Shown here: positions 9,390 to 22,249 of the stretch, in pieces
How positions within the stretch are numbered: the first letter of the stretch is position 1
Layout of the letters: each line of letters opens with the position of its first letter
Source of the DNA: Micropterix aruncella
Lineage: Eukaryota > Arthropoda > Insecta > Lepidoptera > Micropterigidae
Length of the DNA stretch: 64,000 bases
Direction of reading: 5' to 3'
NCBI GenBank assembly: GCA_944548615.1
Contig: OX155952.1
Span: 32,813,096-32,877,095, forward strand
Notes under the pieces: generated by a model
What the model was told of the DNA's origin: nothing
Databases searched by the model: none
What the model saw: only the letters and a program-made list of their open reading frames with translations
Position numbers and translations under genes: made by a program

Positions 9390-12329
9390 TTAGTCTATTA
9401 TTTCGTCAGAGTCTAGATTCATTAAGAGACCTTTTTCTACCGCCATCAACATGAACGAATTTAAATTTTGAGGAGACAAACTGCTCCTCATACGATTTTT
9501 TATAATTTTTAAGGTAGAAAAACTCCTTTCACATGCCTGGCTTAATGGTAATGTAAGAAGAAATTTATAGCCTAGTGCAATAGACTTATAGGCACTGCTC
9601 AATAGATTAAATCTATGTAAATTTTTGAAACAGCAAATCGAACAATTTTTACATGCACTACGTATCTCACATGCTTTGAAAGTGTCATTATCTTGGTTAT
9701 CCAACGTCGTTTCTACGTTACCTTCATTATCATTATTTTCTACAATGATCTTATAATCTTCCCATTCTGAATTTTTAAAATTATCCCAATGCAACGTCAT
9801 ATTTTCCAATTCAATCCGCAAATTTTCGCTAGTGGCTTTTTCATCAAATTTCGTCAATTGTCTACTTAATTCTTCGAGTTCACCAGGTTAAAGACCATTT
9901 TTTCCATTTTTTCTTATTTCGGGGAAACGCTTTGAATCGAGGTAAGAAAAATCAGAATATAACTGTTTATTTGCAAGAAATAGGCGATCCATGCTCGCAG
10001 TAACTGTATCAAAAATAATGTTATGAACTCCTACTTTATATGAAGTGCGTGCATCGCGCATATTCAGACACTTCCATCCTGTACCAACTCGCCTGGCATA
10101 GATTTCTTTTTTCTATGTCTTTTCTCAGGGACATTTGATTGAACTTCTATATCCATAGTCTTCAACTTTATCCAACTTTTCATTACCCCATGCCACAAAA
10201 TTATTTGTTGTCGTTTCAACTGTGTCGAAGTCTGACTATTTTTTTCAGTTGCGAACTCGATTGTGAAACCATATTTTGAGCTTTCAATATATGTAAACCG
10301 GCCGTTTGAAGGTATTTCGAGAGAGGTGTAGTTACTTCAAATATTTTTAAAAACGTTTTGGCTGTAATTATCGTTTCGTATTTGAGTATCGATTCTATGT
10401 ATGCTTTCGCTTTCACACGCACTTCTGGCTTAAAGTGCACATTTTGTTGTATTCTTGCCAATGCCATGATCAATGTTACATACAAAGACGAGTCTGAATT
10501 TGAAAATGACCCAAAAATTTTCTTGACGGCCGTATCTTTTGACCACCAACGTGTTTCGCCAATAGTTAAGAGTCTTTTCCTGTTGCCGTCCTCTTTAGTT
10601 TTTTCCCAAACATCCATGCGTGGATACGATTCGCGAAGGAATACTGCAACGTCATTCAACAAACTAAACAATAATGCACTTTCAATAACCGACTTAGTAG
10701 TTTCTCCTAATACTAAATTCAGTACATGTGCGTAGCACCAAACGTGAATTTGACCTGGAGACTCTTTTGATAGCGATGAAGAAAATCCGTTGTATTGGCC
10801 TTGCATACTTGCTGCCCCGTCCGTTGAATTACCGATGCATCTTTTTATATCTACATTTACAGACTTTAAAACTGCATCAATCAAGGAAAACATATCCTTT
10901 CCAGTTGACGATTCACTTTCTACGACAGAGAGAAGTCTTTCATGTACACGAGCATCTGTCACGTAGCGTATTATAATTGATCATTAGTCTTTGCACGTAA
11001 TATCCTGAGTGGTATCTACTTGCAAAGAAAACATACCAGCTGCTCGTACCTCCAGACAAATATTTTTACATATAAGTTCACCGACTGCTAGGATAATTTT
11101 ATTAATAGTTGTTTTTGACAAAAACGTTAATAATGATCCTCTTCTTTACCCCCATTTGGCAAACCATGAAGTGTTTTATTTTTGTCAATGCACTCTTTCA
11201 AGTGATCTTTCAGATGAATATAATATTTGCTGAGGAGAACCACGAGTTCAAAAAAGTTGCCGTTGTCTACAGTAATGTCCTGGAGACTATATGCTGCTTC
11301 CAGTTGGTCACCTCTATAACTTAATCCGCGTTTCCCAATGAACTTCACAATGTCTATTATTCTCTGGAAAATTTCTCCTTTTCCGCACTTGTGCTCGATG
11401 TAAGGACATTTGATTGACAAAAATTAAACGAAACGACCATCGGCCATCCGATCCTGGGTAAACAGCCGGGCAAAGGACGCTGTGGTCCGCGATAGATTCG
11501 GTATACACCGTTTCACCGCTTCGTAAGGGAGAGGACCGCGCAAGCGACCTCGAACTCGTACCAATCGAGAGACCGGAGTAATCTGGTCACAATTGGAAGT
11601 AAGGGAGTGAGTGTCGGCCCGCCAGGTAACATTCCTGGCTATCTCGCGGTTAAGGCGTTGGCCTCTTACGGGCTTGTGACATAGCTAGATGGTGGACTGT
11701 TTTGTCCCCAAGTCTTCTACGTTCACTACAGGGAGATAGACCGACTAATCGTTAAAACTTCCTGTGGTGACGGGCTCGTCCGCTGTAGTCGACAACCCAA
11801 GTTGACAAGAATTAAACTTTGAACGTCTTTTTTATTGGACCTCAAAATGTAAGCTTCCGCACAAGCACGATGCGTTTCAGTTTTTTCGTGTTCCTTTACT
11901 CTGATGTGAACATGTCTCTTATCTTGCATTCCTCGTAAAAAAGGGCTTGAGCTGGTATTAGAAGTTGCATTAAATGCTAGGCAAACTGAACAGAACAAAG
12001 CACACTGTAGGTCAGCCACTTGCGATTGGTTCCGTCTTTACGGTTTACAGCTTTCTGTAACACAGGATCAATAATGTCTTGCGTGGGGTGACATTTGAAA
12101 AAAGATCCAGCTGATCGTTTTCAGGACGTGCAAAATAATTAAATGAAGAATTTACATTTTCATCTAGTTCCCTATTAGCGTCATTTGCAGAATAATGAGG
12201 GGCATGCCCATGCTGTTCATATTGAAGTTCCACTTCAACTAGAGGTTGTTCGAGTTGCTGTTCCTGACTGATTAACTCTTTGTTACATTCAGGAGGTGAT
12301 TTGACAGTTGCTTCTTCAGTTACCACCAC
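9390..12329 (-). pseudogene. hAT transposase (DUF4371/ZMYM-like), decayed
   Basis: Pieces in order on the minus strand: an acidic N-terminus (12329-12045); a TTF-type zinc-finger segment whose reading continues in another frame near 12085-12045 (HPTQDIIDPVLQKAV..WLTYSVLCSVC) and runs to 11830; the DUF4371 start (GKGEIFQRIIDIVKFI...GLSYRGDQLEAAYSLQ, about 11385-11130); the RNase H-like core (IGNSTDGAASMQGQYNGF, WCYAHVLNLVLGET, GETRWWSKD; 10962-10216); and the C-terminal dimerisation region (LPLSQACERSFSTLKIIKNR; about 9540-9480). There are several frameshifts and stops, plus a retroposon inserted between the zinc finger and DUF4371, so it cannot make functional transposase. Confidence 0.9.
11430..11801 (+). 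mobile_element. Unrecognised 0.7-kb retroposon family, copy A (5'-truncated, 372 bp)
   Basis: TTGACAARAATTAAAC at 11414-11429 and 11802-11817 (one mismatch) is a 16-bp target duplication. The 3' end reads CTGTGGTGACGGGCTCGTCC...GTAGTCGACAACCCAAG, shared with the copies at 18047, 17581 (inverted), 33482 (inverted) and 60311. The 5' end is truncated. It is GC-rich relative to the host, with no poly(A). The insertion lies inside the hAT transposase gene. Confidence 0.85.
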
Positions 12330-12953
12330 TCATTAGAAGTAGATGAATGAGTAAAAATATTTGTCAACAAACACTCCTTCGGCTTTTTCGAAGCGGTCGA
12401 TGCGGTCTCGTTCGTGCGTGGATTTGCGTGCATACAGCTCGCCTCTCCCCGTCGCACTGGCACTGGCATGCACTGGCTCCAGCCCGCCGCACCGCTCCCG
12501 CGCCAACCCTGCGCTGCCACACCGTTCGCGCGTGCGCATGCATGGCAATATGGCGACGATAAAAACCACCGCGCCTGCGGCGCGGCGGCCCTATCGTCGA
12601 CTCCGGCCCATCGGGCATTTGCCCGATCTGCCCGTATGGCCAGTCCGGGCCTGTGTGACTGTATCACCTTTCTTCGGCTTTATCAATTATCGGAGCGACT
12701 TTAAAACTGCCTCTTAAGTACTCATTTCGGATTTTGTCTAATAGTGTGACACCCGCTGACCAGCGTAGCATGCGCATTTCTGTTGTATGTAGTTTATTAA
12801 GATGTTGTTTGTTAGTCGCCCAACATTCTGATCCATACAAGACGGCGGGTCTAATGGCTGTCTTATACATTTAATTTTGCTCTTTGATTTAAGGGGCATT
12901 TTTCTGTCGCACATAACGCCTGTTAGTAATTTGAAAGCCACGAAAGTTGCCAT

Positions 12954-14580
12954 ATTGAACTTTATAATAAATTTTAGAAACTATGAATGCCATCTACACG
13001 TTTCATTTCGTGTAGTGATTTCCAAATCGTTGTACGACGTTGATCAATCTGATAGACTTTTTAATTATCGCTAGAAGTTTGAGGTCTCTCGTGCCAATAC
13101 CAACTACGAGAAAAATTCCATCGCTTATAGGCTGATATGCACGTACGACTCTCGTTTCTCCACCATCGACATTTTCAACCTCAACCAACCGACTTTCGTT
13201 AAAGAATTATTCAAATCAATTGCTCCTAACGAGCTTGATAATACCTATCGTACTTAGTTATATACTTTTCATGCAACATATCAGTCGCTACTACAAATAT
13301 TTATAAATGTCTATAAATATTTATTATATATCTATAAATATCTATAAACATCAATAAATATCTGTATTATATATCCACTATACGGCCTATCTATATCTTT
13401 ATTTAATCTATATACATATACACATACCATCATCTAACTTCTTCTTCCTAATCTCATTTCAATTCCCTACCTCTCCCATCGGTTTTTATATTAATTTTTT
13501 ATTTAATATGAACTTAGGTTTTTTATGTGTAATATGCTGAAATCCAAATGTCTAATATGCGGAAATCTGTTACTTTCGTAGGAAACGATTATCGGCGTAA
13601 TGTTTTCCTTTTTTTCTACATTATGTTTATGCACACGTATGTCAATTGTATGCGCTGTTTGTTTCCAGAAATAAAATAAAAATAAAAAAAAATATAAAAT
13701 GTCAAAATGGACAAAGCCTGAGCTGCGTATTTTTTTTTACATTTTGATATTTTAACACAGCTTTTCGCCTTTTATTCACATACGAGTCGGTAACACATGC
13801 CGCATCTCTTGACAATTTTCCAGAACAGAAAACGTTACCAGCATGGATAAGTAGACTCTTTGAATAGAGGGTGAAGTAGTTCTCATTAAAGGGGAGGTTG
13901 CAGACGTCGCGGTCGCTGTGGCCATTCTTTGTGTTTCTCCTGTGGCTCGTTAGCGCGCACCGCGACGCGCCGCGGCGATTCAGCAACACAATGCACGCTA
14001 TTATTGTGCAACGCAGCGCCATCTTTTATTACACAATTTATCCCCACATCACACTCTGCCCTCGTGGACGACTGCATCCTATTTAATAACCTCAGGTAAA
14101 TATCATTCTTTACAAATTTCCTCACTAAACTAGTGTTTCTGTAAACTGTAGTCCTCACGTATGTTAGAACCAAAAAAATTGCCACCATATTAAAACTGAA
14201 AAAAATATATTTATGTGATTTGAATTACTAAAATATTAAAAAAAATACATATCATGCCTACTTACGTTTTCATCATTTTGATGAGTGTACGCTTACCATT
14301 CATTCGCCTATAAATAGTCCTCCCAGAAGTACCCCAGTTTCTCGTTTGTTTCACGTGCCCAGAAGACCTTGACATAGAAGCCACTTCAGCAACTCTACTT
14401 TGATACGGTTACTCACCTCTTTCAATAACAGGTTTAATGACCTTGACATTTTTTCTCTGGACAGGAAGCCTTTTCTTCACGCAGTCGAAGAAAAGCTCAG
14501 GAACGATAATTAATGTAAATATTTATAAAATACACACTACTTATTCCTTTATTATATACAATGTATTTATGTGTGTATGT
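12954..14580. other. Unassigned region with one unrecognised open frame
   Basis: 13003-13188 on the minus strand is open for ~61 codons (VEVENVDGGETRVVRAYQPISD...VVGIGTRDLKLLAI). It looks protein-like but matches no family I recognise, and no convincing splice sites or start are seen. The rest, to 14580, is AT-rich. 13890-14100 is somewhat GC-richer, with no recognisable product. Confidence 0.3.
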
Positions 14581-14581
14581 A

Positions 14582-15108
<527 letters not shown>

Positions 15109-15110
15109 CA

Positions 15111-15202
15111 CTAGCAGACCCGGCCACGCGTTGCTGTGGCTAAGGTTTTTGTTATTTTACATTGTAGTAAACTATTTAAGAGGAACGGTAGGAGAACATG
15201 GA
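15111..15202 (-). mobile_element. Helitron 3' end, running into the assembly gap
   Basis: Read on the minus strand the segment ends CCACAGCAACGCGTGG (hairpin, 15139-15124), then CCGGGTCTG-CTAG, with a T next to it. Hairpin plus CTAG next to T is the Helitron terminus. The same phrase appears at the 3' end of the degenerate Helitron near 23461-23486. The body is lost in the gap. Confidence 0.7.
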
Positions 15203-15402
15203 NNNNNNNNNNNNNNNNNNNNNNNNNNNNNNNNNNNNNNNNNNNNNNNNNNNNNNNNNNNNNNNNNNNNNNNNNNNNNNNNNNNNNNNNNNNNNNNNNN
15301 NNNNNNNNNNNNNNNNNNNNNNNNNNNNNNNNNNNNNNNNNNNNNNNNNNNNNNNNNNNNNNNNNNNNNNNNNNNNNNNNNNNNNNNNNNNNNNNNNNNN
15401 NN
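15203..15402. other. Assembly gap, 200 N
   Basis: Exactly 200 N. The round number suggests a placeholder rather than a measured length. The flanking TA arrays explain the failed assembly. Confidence 0.98.
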
Positions 15403-17284
<1,882 letters not shown>

Positions 17285-17570
17285 TTACGTCAACTTTGCG
17301 GATAGACATCTAGGGATACTTCTTTCCAACATATGCCAATATTCTGTCTCAAGTTTCCCACGACACATTTCCCACAAACTAAGCTTTAAGGATGCCAAGA
17401 CATATGAGAGTGAAACCGTCTCGAGAGACTCGAAACAAACTTTGCGGTCTGGGGAAGCTCTAAACCCATCTAGATTAGCGACAGCCCGATTGATTTCCGC
17501 AAAGGTCGAGTCTTTCAGTTTTGGGGCTCTGAAATTGAAAATGATATATCTAGATGTAATGTCGTCATAA
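17285..17570 (-). CDS. Unrecognised coding-like open frame, possible terminal exon
   Basis: On the minus strand a frame stays open for ~90 codons and stops with TAA at 17287-17285. It includes APKLKDSTFAEINRAVANL, RKVCFESLETVSLSYVLASL and ETEYWHMLERSIPRCLSA. A pyrimidine-rich TTTTCAATTTCAG just before AGCCCCAAAAC (boundary at about 17528) looks like a splice acceptor, so this could be the last exon of a host gene. I recognise no domain, and no partner exons were found. The upstream side is occupied by a retroposon starting near 17581. It may equally be a fragment of an unknown transposon. Confidence 0.3.
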
Positions 17571-17580
17571 ATCTAGCAAC

Positions 17581-18990
17581 TAGGGTTGTCGACTACAGCG
17601 GCCGAGCCCGTCACCTCAGGAAGTTTTAACGATTAGTCGTTCTATCTCCCTGGAGTGAGCGCAGAAGACTTGGACAAAACACTCCACCGTCTAGCTCCGC
17701 CACAAACTCCTAAGAGGCCAACGGCTTAACCGCGAGATAGCCAGGAGTGGTGCAGGAGTGTTACCCAGCGGGGTTACACTCACGCCCTTACTTCCAATTG
17801 CTACAGATTACTCCAGTCTCTCGATTGGTTACGAGTTCGAGGTCACTTGCGTGGTCCTCTCCCTTACGAAGTGGTGAATCGGTGTATACCGAATCTATCG
17901 CGGACCACGGCATCCTTTGCCCGGCTGTTCACCCAGAATCGGGTAGCCGATGGTCGTTTCAAGAGCAGTCGCCGTAAGGTCCGCAACCACCCCCGCTCTA
18001 TAGAAAACAGTACTGCTTCCAGACTCCCCCGACTGTTAGTCAGAGTGGGGGCTAACGGGCCCATGATGAGTTGGCCACGATGACCCATGTGTCCAGGGTC
18101 GGTCACACTCACGGGTCAACACCCATCCGACGGCCTCCTCGCATGGGGAGCGAGTCCTGGGTAGGACACTGGGTCAACCGGTCTCCCCTGGGAATCAAAC
18201 CTCTGGCGCCCCTGGACGGTCTGCGCACCGTGCGGGGTTTGCTCCAATCGGTTGTGCTCTCCGACTAACAGTCGGGGGAGTCTGGGAACTGTACTGTTTC
18301 CTATAGAGCGGGGGTGGTTGCGTACCTTATGGCGACTGCTCTGGAATTGACCATTGGCCATCCGATCCCGGGTAAGAGGCGGGCAAAGGACGCCTTGGTC
18401 CGCGAAGATTGTACGGTCTGCGCACCGTGCGGGGTTTGCTCCAATCGGTTGTGCTCTCCGTTTCACCGCTTCATAAGGGAGAGGACCGCGCAAGCGACCT
18501 CGAACTCGGTACCAATCGAGAGACCGGAGAAATCTGGTCACAATTGGAAGTGAGGGCGCGAGTATCTCGAGCCCGCCGGGTTTACTCCTGGCTAACTCGC
18601 GGTAAGGCGTTGGACTCTCACGGGTTGTTGACGTAGCTGGACGTAGAATGTACTGTCCAAAGTCTCTACGTTCACTGCAGGGCGATAGAACGACTAATCG
18701 TTAAAACGTCCTGTGGTGACGGGCTCGCCCGTTGTAGTTGACACCGCAAGATGTTAGTCAGAGTCCGCAATCGATTGGTTTATGCCGCACGGTGCGCAGA
18801 CTGTCCAGGAGCGCCGGAAGATTGATTCCCAGGGGAAACTAACCATAAGGCCAGAGTCCTACCTAGGCTCGCACTTCATGCGTGGATGCCGTCGGATAGG
18901 TGTTGACCCGTGAGTGTGACCAACCCTGAACAGAATGGGTCTTCGTGGCCAACTCAGCAAGGGCCCATTAACTCCCCAACAGCTAACCAT
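17581..18990 (-). mobile_element. Unrecognised retroposon family, copy B-outer (minus), split by copy B-inner
   Basis: The minus-strand copy has its 3' end at about 17581 (CTGTAGTCGACAACCCTAG when reversed) and its 5' end near 18990. It covers 17581-18046 plus 18765-18990. The break between the two parts is the insertion of another copy of the same family. Joined, it is about 0.7 kb. Confidence 0.85.
18047..18751 (+). mobile_element. Unrecognised retroposon family, copy B-inner (705 bp, near full length)
   Basis: TGTTAGTCAGAGT at 18034-18046 and 18752-18764 is a 13-bp target duplication. The 3' end TGACGGGCTCGCCCGTTGTAG..TTGACACC matches the other copies. Its 5' start (GGGGGCTAACGGGCCC-ATGATGAGTTGGCC) matches that of B-outer, which suggests a genuine 5' end and a full length near 0.7 kb. 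No ORF with recognisable domains, no poly(A), and no clear A/B box in this orientation. An AGGTTTGATTCCCAGG on the opposite strand resembles a B box. Confidence 0.85.
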
Positions 18991-19039
18991 AAATCTAAAT
19001 CTAACAGCTAGCGATATCCGGAGAGAAAAATCCCAGTAT

Positions 19040-19300
19040 TGAGCAACAATTCAAGTTTTTCTTGCAACTTGTAGAACGGGTTCAATTCCTGGCTGGGTTA
19101 CCAATTCGTTGGAATAAAATAATAGGAATTGCATTAAAATTCTATCTATCGAATGCAATAATAAGACACACACTTACACACATGTTACACGCACTTATAT
19201 TTACATATAAATACTTTATAGTAGGGTTGGTTGAAAGAGATTATCGTATGACAATATACCCGCCCATTATGAAATTACACAATAAAGGAAATAAACAAAC
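19040..19300 (+). mobile_element. tRNA-derived SINE, second copy (head decayed)
   Basis: B-box-like GGGTTCAATTCCT near 19078-19090, then a body closely matching 1930-2130 (CTATCGAATGCAATAATAAG, ACACTTACA, AGTAGGGTTGGTTG, ACCCGCCCATTATG) and an AATAAACAAAC tail. The A-box half is degraded. Confidence 0.8.
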
Positions 19301-20190
19301 TATTCCTTCCACAATTTATCTTATGTACTTACATAAAGAAAAGCATTACTTTTAAACAAATAACAATAACATTACTATTTAACAAATATTTAACAAAATC
19401 TGCCCAAAAAACATAATTTTCTAATCTCACTTTTGCAGTGTTTAGGTTTCAACTATAAATTTATTGGTAAAGTCTAAAGTGTAACATGAATATCTTAGAC
19501 TGGAAGCAGGAGTGAAGCACATCAAACGTCGCTATTTACCGTCGAGTCGTGATGCCCATCGATCGTGAGTTCACCTACTCTTCCGCCTCGCTCCTAAGTC
19601 GCAAGCATCCAAAATCGGCACTTCGTCCATGAATGCGCAATAATGCGCATAGCAACCCTGCAGTCTCGATGATCTACTATTGAGTTTTTGTTACGCAATA
19701 CCGTCGTATTCAATAATGTTGACGCGTACGTTTTTCGGTGCTATACCCTTGCGCGCTGTCTCTTCCTCGCTGCTCGACTTGATTGTCATTCTGCCGGCGA
19801 GGGGCCGCATGCCCCAGGCCACAACGTACACCCGCAGAGCCCGTACGCGATCCTAGATCGTCTACAGCCATATTTCCAATGTGTCTTATGTGCGCTAAAT
19901 TTCTTGAAATCTGGAGCCGGTTTTCAGGTCGTGCTGATGTCAGCAAGCTCCCTTTTCCAGCGTTGACCGCCAAGTAGGTTGTATCAGGCTTGTAAACACG
20001 TTGATATGTGAAATAAAATGATTATTTTGGTGTTTCGTTGAAATAAAATGATTACTTTTATTTGATTTCCATAACTGTGTTAACCGCTTTCTTTTAATTA
20101 TTCTCGATTGTTTATGAGCCCTAAACTAGACTTAGCCCTAAACGAAAGATGAAAGTATGAAATCAAAGACTATCGCGGTTGTTTGACATA
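19301..20190. other. Unassigned region
   Basis: 19480-19980 is GC-richer, with a minus-strand open frame (19973-19710; MAVDDLGSRTGSAGVRCGLGH) that I cannot assign. It may be a fragment of an unknown repeat. Confidence 0.3.
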
Positions 20191-20503
20191 ATAAATAAAA
20201 TAAAAACGAATTTACGGCATGACGTTTGTAACATCCGACGTTTCGGCAATGTTGCAACCGCTGTTGTCTAAGGTAGACTGAAGAGCTGTCAATCCGTTAC
20301 TTTACGGGTAGGCCGCACTCCCCTCCCCCCCCCCCCCCAGTAACGTTATAATCTACCCAGTGGCGTCAGCGGTATGCGGCCTACCCGAGGAGCAACGGAT
20401 TGAGAGCTCTTCAGTTTACCCTAGACATCCGCGGTTACAACATCGCCGATACGACGGGTGTTACAAACTCCACGAGATAAATTCGTTTTTATCTCATTTA
20501 TAA
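20191..20503. mobile_element. Foldback element, copy 1 (ACGTTTCGGC arms)
   Basis: Arms of about 140 bp: AACGAATTTACGGCATGACG, TTTGTAACATCCGACGTTTC and so on pair with the reversed TTACAAACTCCACGAGATAA and neighbours. The loop side has a run of C. Homologous to 31260-31442, with extra stem (GCTGTCAATCCGTTAC, GGGTAGGCCGCA) here. Confidence 0.8.
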
Positions 20504-20768
20504 AGGTGAAAGTGATTTAATTGCGAGTATTAAATGTGATACTTAAATACCTCCAAAAATGCGCCTAAATCATCAAAGTTAATAAGTTTTATCTCATATT
20601 ATTATTAGGATTGCCTTAGGATATTCCATTTAACAAGCACTACTATATCTATCTATATAAATAAAAATGTAACTGTACGTTTGTATTAAGTCGCTATTCT
20701 CAAAAAGTTCTTCACCGATTGCTTTGAAATTTTAACAAAACGTTGCATTCTAATAGAGTCATGTTTTA

Positions 20769-21086
20769 GGGGCTCTCTAGATGATCAAACATGCTTGACA
20801 AGCATCGCGTCGCGGGCTGGGAGAGGATCGTGAACTGCAGGAAAAATGAAAATATTTTTATTCAATATTTAACAAAAATGCCTAATTTTGTAGTTTATAC
20901 CAGGGTTAACATTAAATAGACGTAATTGATTGATTAATTGCATGAATCCCCCTGGTATAAACTTCAAAATTAGGCATTTTTGATAGATAATAAAAAATAA
21001 TATTTGCATATTTCCTGCGGTTTACGATCCCCTTCCAGCCCGCTACGCGATGCTTGTCAGGCATGCTTGATCGTCTAGAGAGCCCC
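20769..21086. mobile_element. PIF/Harbinger-like MITE with ~138-bp inverted repeats
   Basis: Begins GGGGCTCTCTAGATGATCAA and ends with its inverse. The arms continue through CATGC-TGACAAGCATCGCG and TAATTTTGTAGTTTATACCAGGG on the left, matched on the right. TTA lies on both sides (20766-20768 and 21087-21089), the 3-bp duplication usual for PIF/Harbinger. Non-coding. Confidence 0.85.
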
Positions 21087-22249
21087 TTAGAATAATTGAT
21101 TCATTGATAAAATAATTGATATTTATTAAAAAAACAATTTTCAATTATTTCGTGTGACATTGCGTTAGAAGTATGCGGAAAACGCGAGAGAACAAGTGTT
21201 CCATTTCCAAATAACATTTAGAACGCTGCCAAATTTTGAAAATTTCGAACGCCGGTAAAGCCAGTAATATAATTTTTCTCGCTTAGCATTTCAATGTTTT
21301 CGATCGCATTGTTAAATTAGATTTTCATTGACTTTGATTTATTTATTTCGTGAGACATTGCGTAGGAATTGACCTGTGTTGTTTACCAAAGCGTTTATTT
21401 CTTGAGTATGTAGGTTATTTTTTATTTTTTCGTTGTTTTCATTTTTGTTTTTTTTAACTGTTTTTATTATTTTTTAGTGCGGTTGGCGGTCGAATTGAGC
21501 TGTGTAGATCGCTTTTCACTTGAATTCAAATTATATCTCAGAATTGAAGATTCATAGATTTCGATATATTTTGATTTTGATTTAATTATTTCGTGTGGCA
21601 TTCCGCTGGAATTGAGCTGTGTCCTTTACCATGGCATTTATTCCGTGAGATACATTATTATTTTCTTTTTTCATTATTTTTAAACACAATATTTACTTAG
21701 CCGCCGGTCTTGAGGTCTTGATTTACTACAAATCTTGGAAGTGGAAATTGACTCACTTCCCGTCATCCAATCGAGCTGAAATTTCGCTTACAGGTATTAC
21801 TTCGATGACAATATATTATTAACTCATCCTTAAACAATTACGGACTTAAGGGGGTGGGCTGTTTATTTCGTTAGGTGGATCAGTCGCATTGCACACTAAC
21901 TAGCATAGATAGCTTCGATATTTCGTACACATATTGAATTATTTTTCAATTTATTAATCCTTTCATCGAATCTATTTTCTTTAGGTCACTTTTTTTATTA
22001 GGTCATATTTTTCTCTATTAGGTCATATTTTTTAAAAGTGATTTTTTGTAGAATATTAAAATTTGCATTCGTAGTTTTAACATACCTATGCGTGAATAGA
22101 AATTACTTTTTGTAATTATGCTTATAATTATTATTTCGGAAGTACTCTGTAGTCTCGCATATGAAGAATAGAGAGAGGCATATAAAGTTGGCGGGAAACC
22201 AGCAACAATACAAAAGCGAAACGGTTAAATATATAGAATCGAAGAGTAT

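Larger units (their letters stand above)
9208..12653 (-). mobile_element. hAT-superfamily transposon with intact ends and 8-bp duplication
   Basis: TGTGACTG at 9200-9207 and 12654-12661 is a perfect 8-bp target duplication, the hAT standard. The ends are CAGGGCCGGACTGG on the left and CCAGTCCGGGCCTG on the right, inverted repeats with one mismatch. The element is 3,446 bp including a 372-bp insertion plus one copy of that insertion's target duplication. The transposase gene runs on the minus strand. It was inserted into the RTE LINE described at 8963. Confidence 0.93.
8963..12953 (-). mobile_element. 5'-truncated RTE-type LINE, split by a hAT element
   Basis: CCACGAAAGTTGCCAT occurs at 8963-8978 and 12938-12953, a 16-bp target duplication. 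LINE sequence lies at 12662-12937 and 8979-9207. On the minus strand the first part encodes LLTGVMCDRKMP...MYKTAIRPAVLYGSECWA...TTEMRMLRWSAGVT...IRNEYLRGS, the conserved C-terminal region of RTE/BovB-class polyproteins. The second part continues QRRQDDHMLKLALGLPTTKR and ends near DAVKDRAQWTRRTSNADSK. It finishes in GAAGAAGAAG next to the duplication. Together only ~0.5 kb of the LINE survives, with stops. Confidence 0.9.

Noticed and set aside
10358..11324. Plus-strand frames of 70-125 codons
   Set aside because: Antisense of the hAT transposase core, whose minus-strand reading has clear domain motifs.
12320..12717. Overlapping open frames of up to 118 codons near the hAT right end
   Set aside because: GC-rich subterminal hAT sequence open in all frames; no recognisable protein.
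17747..18636. Several GC-rich open frames of 60-140 codons
   Set aside because: They lie on both strands of the nested retroposon, differ between copies and show no conserved domain; by-products of GC-rich sequence.
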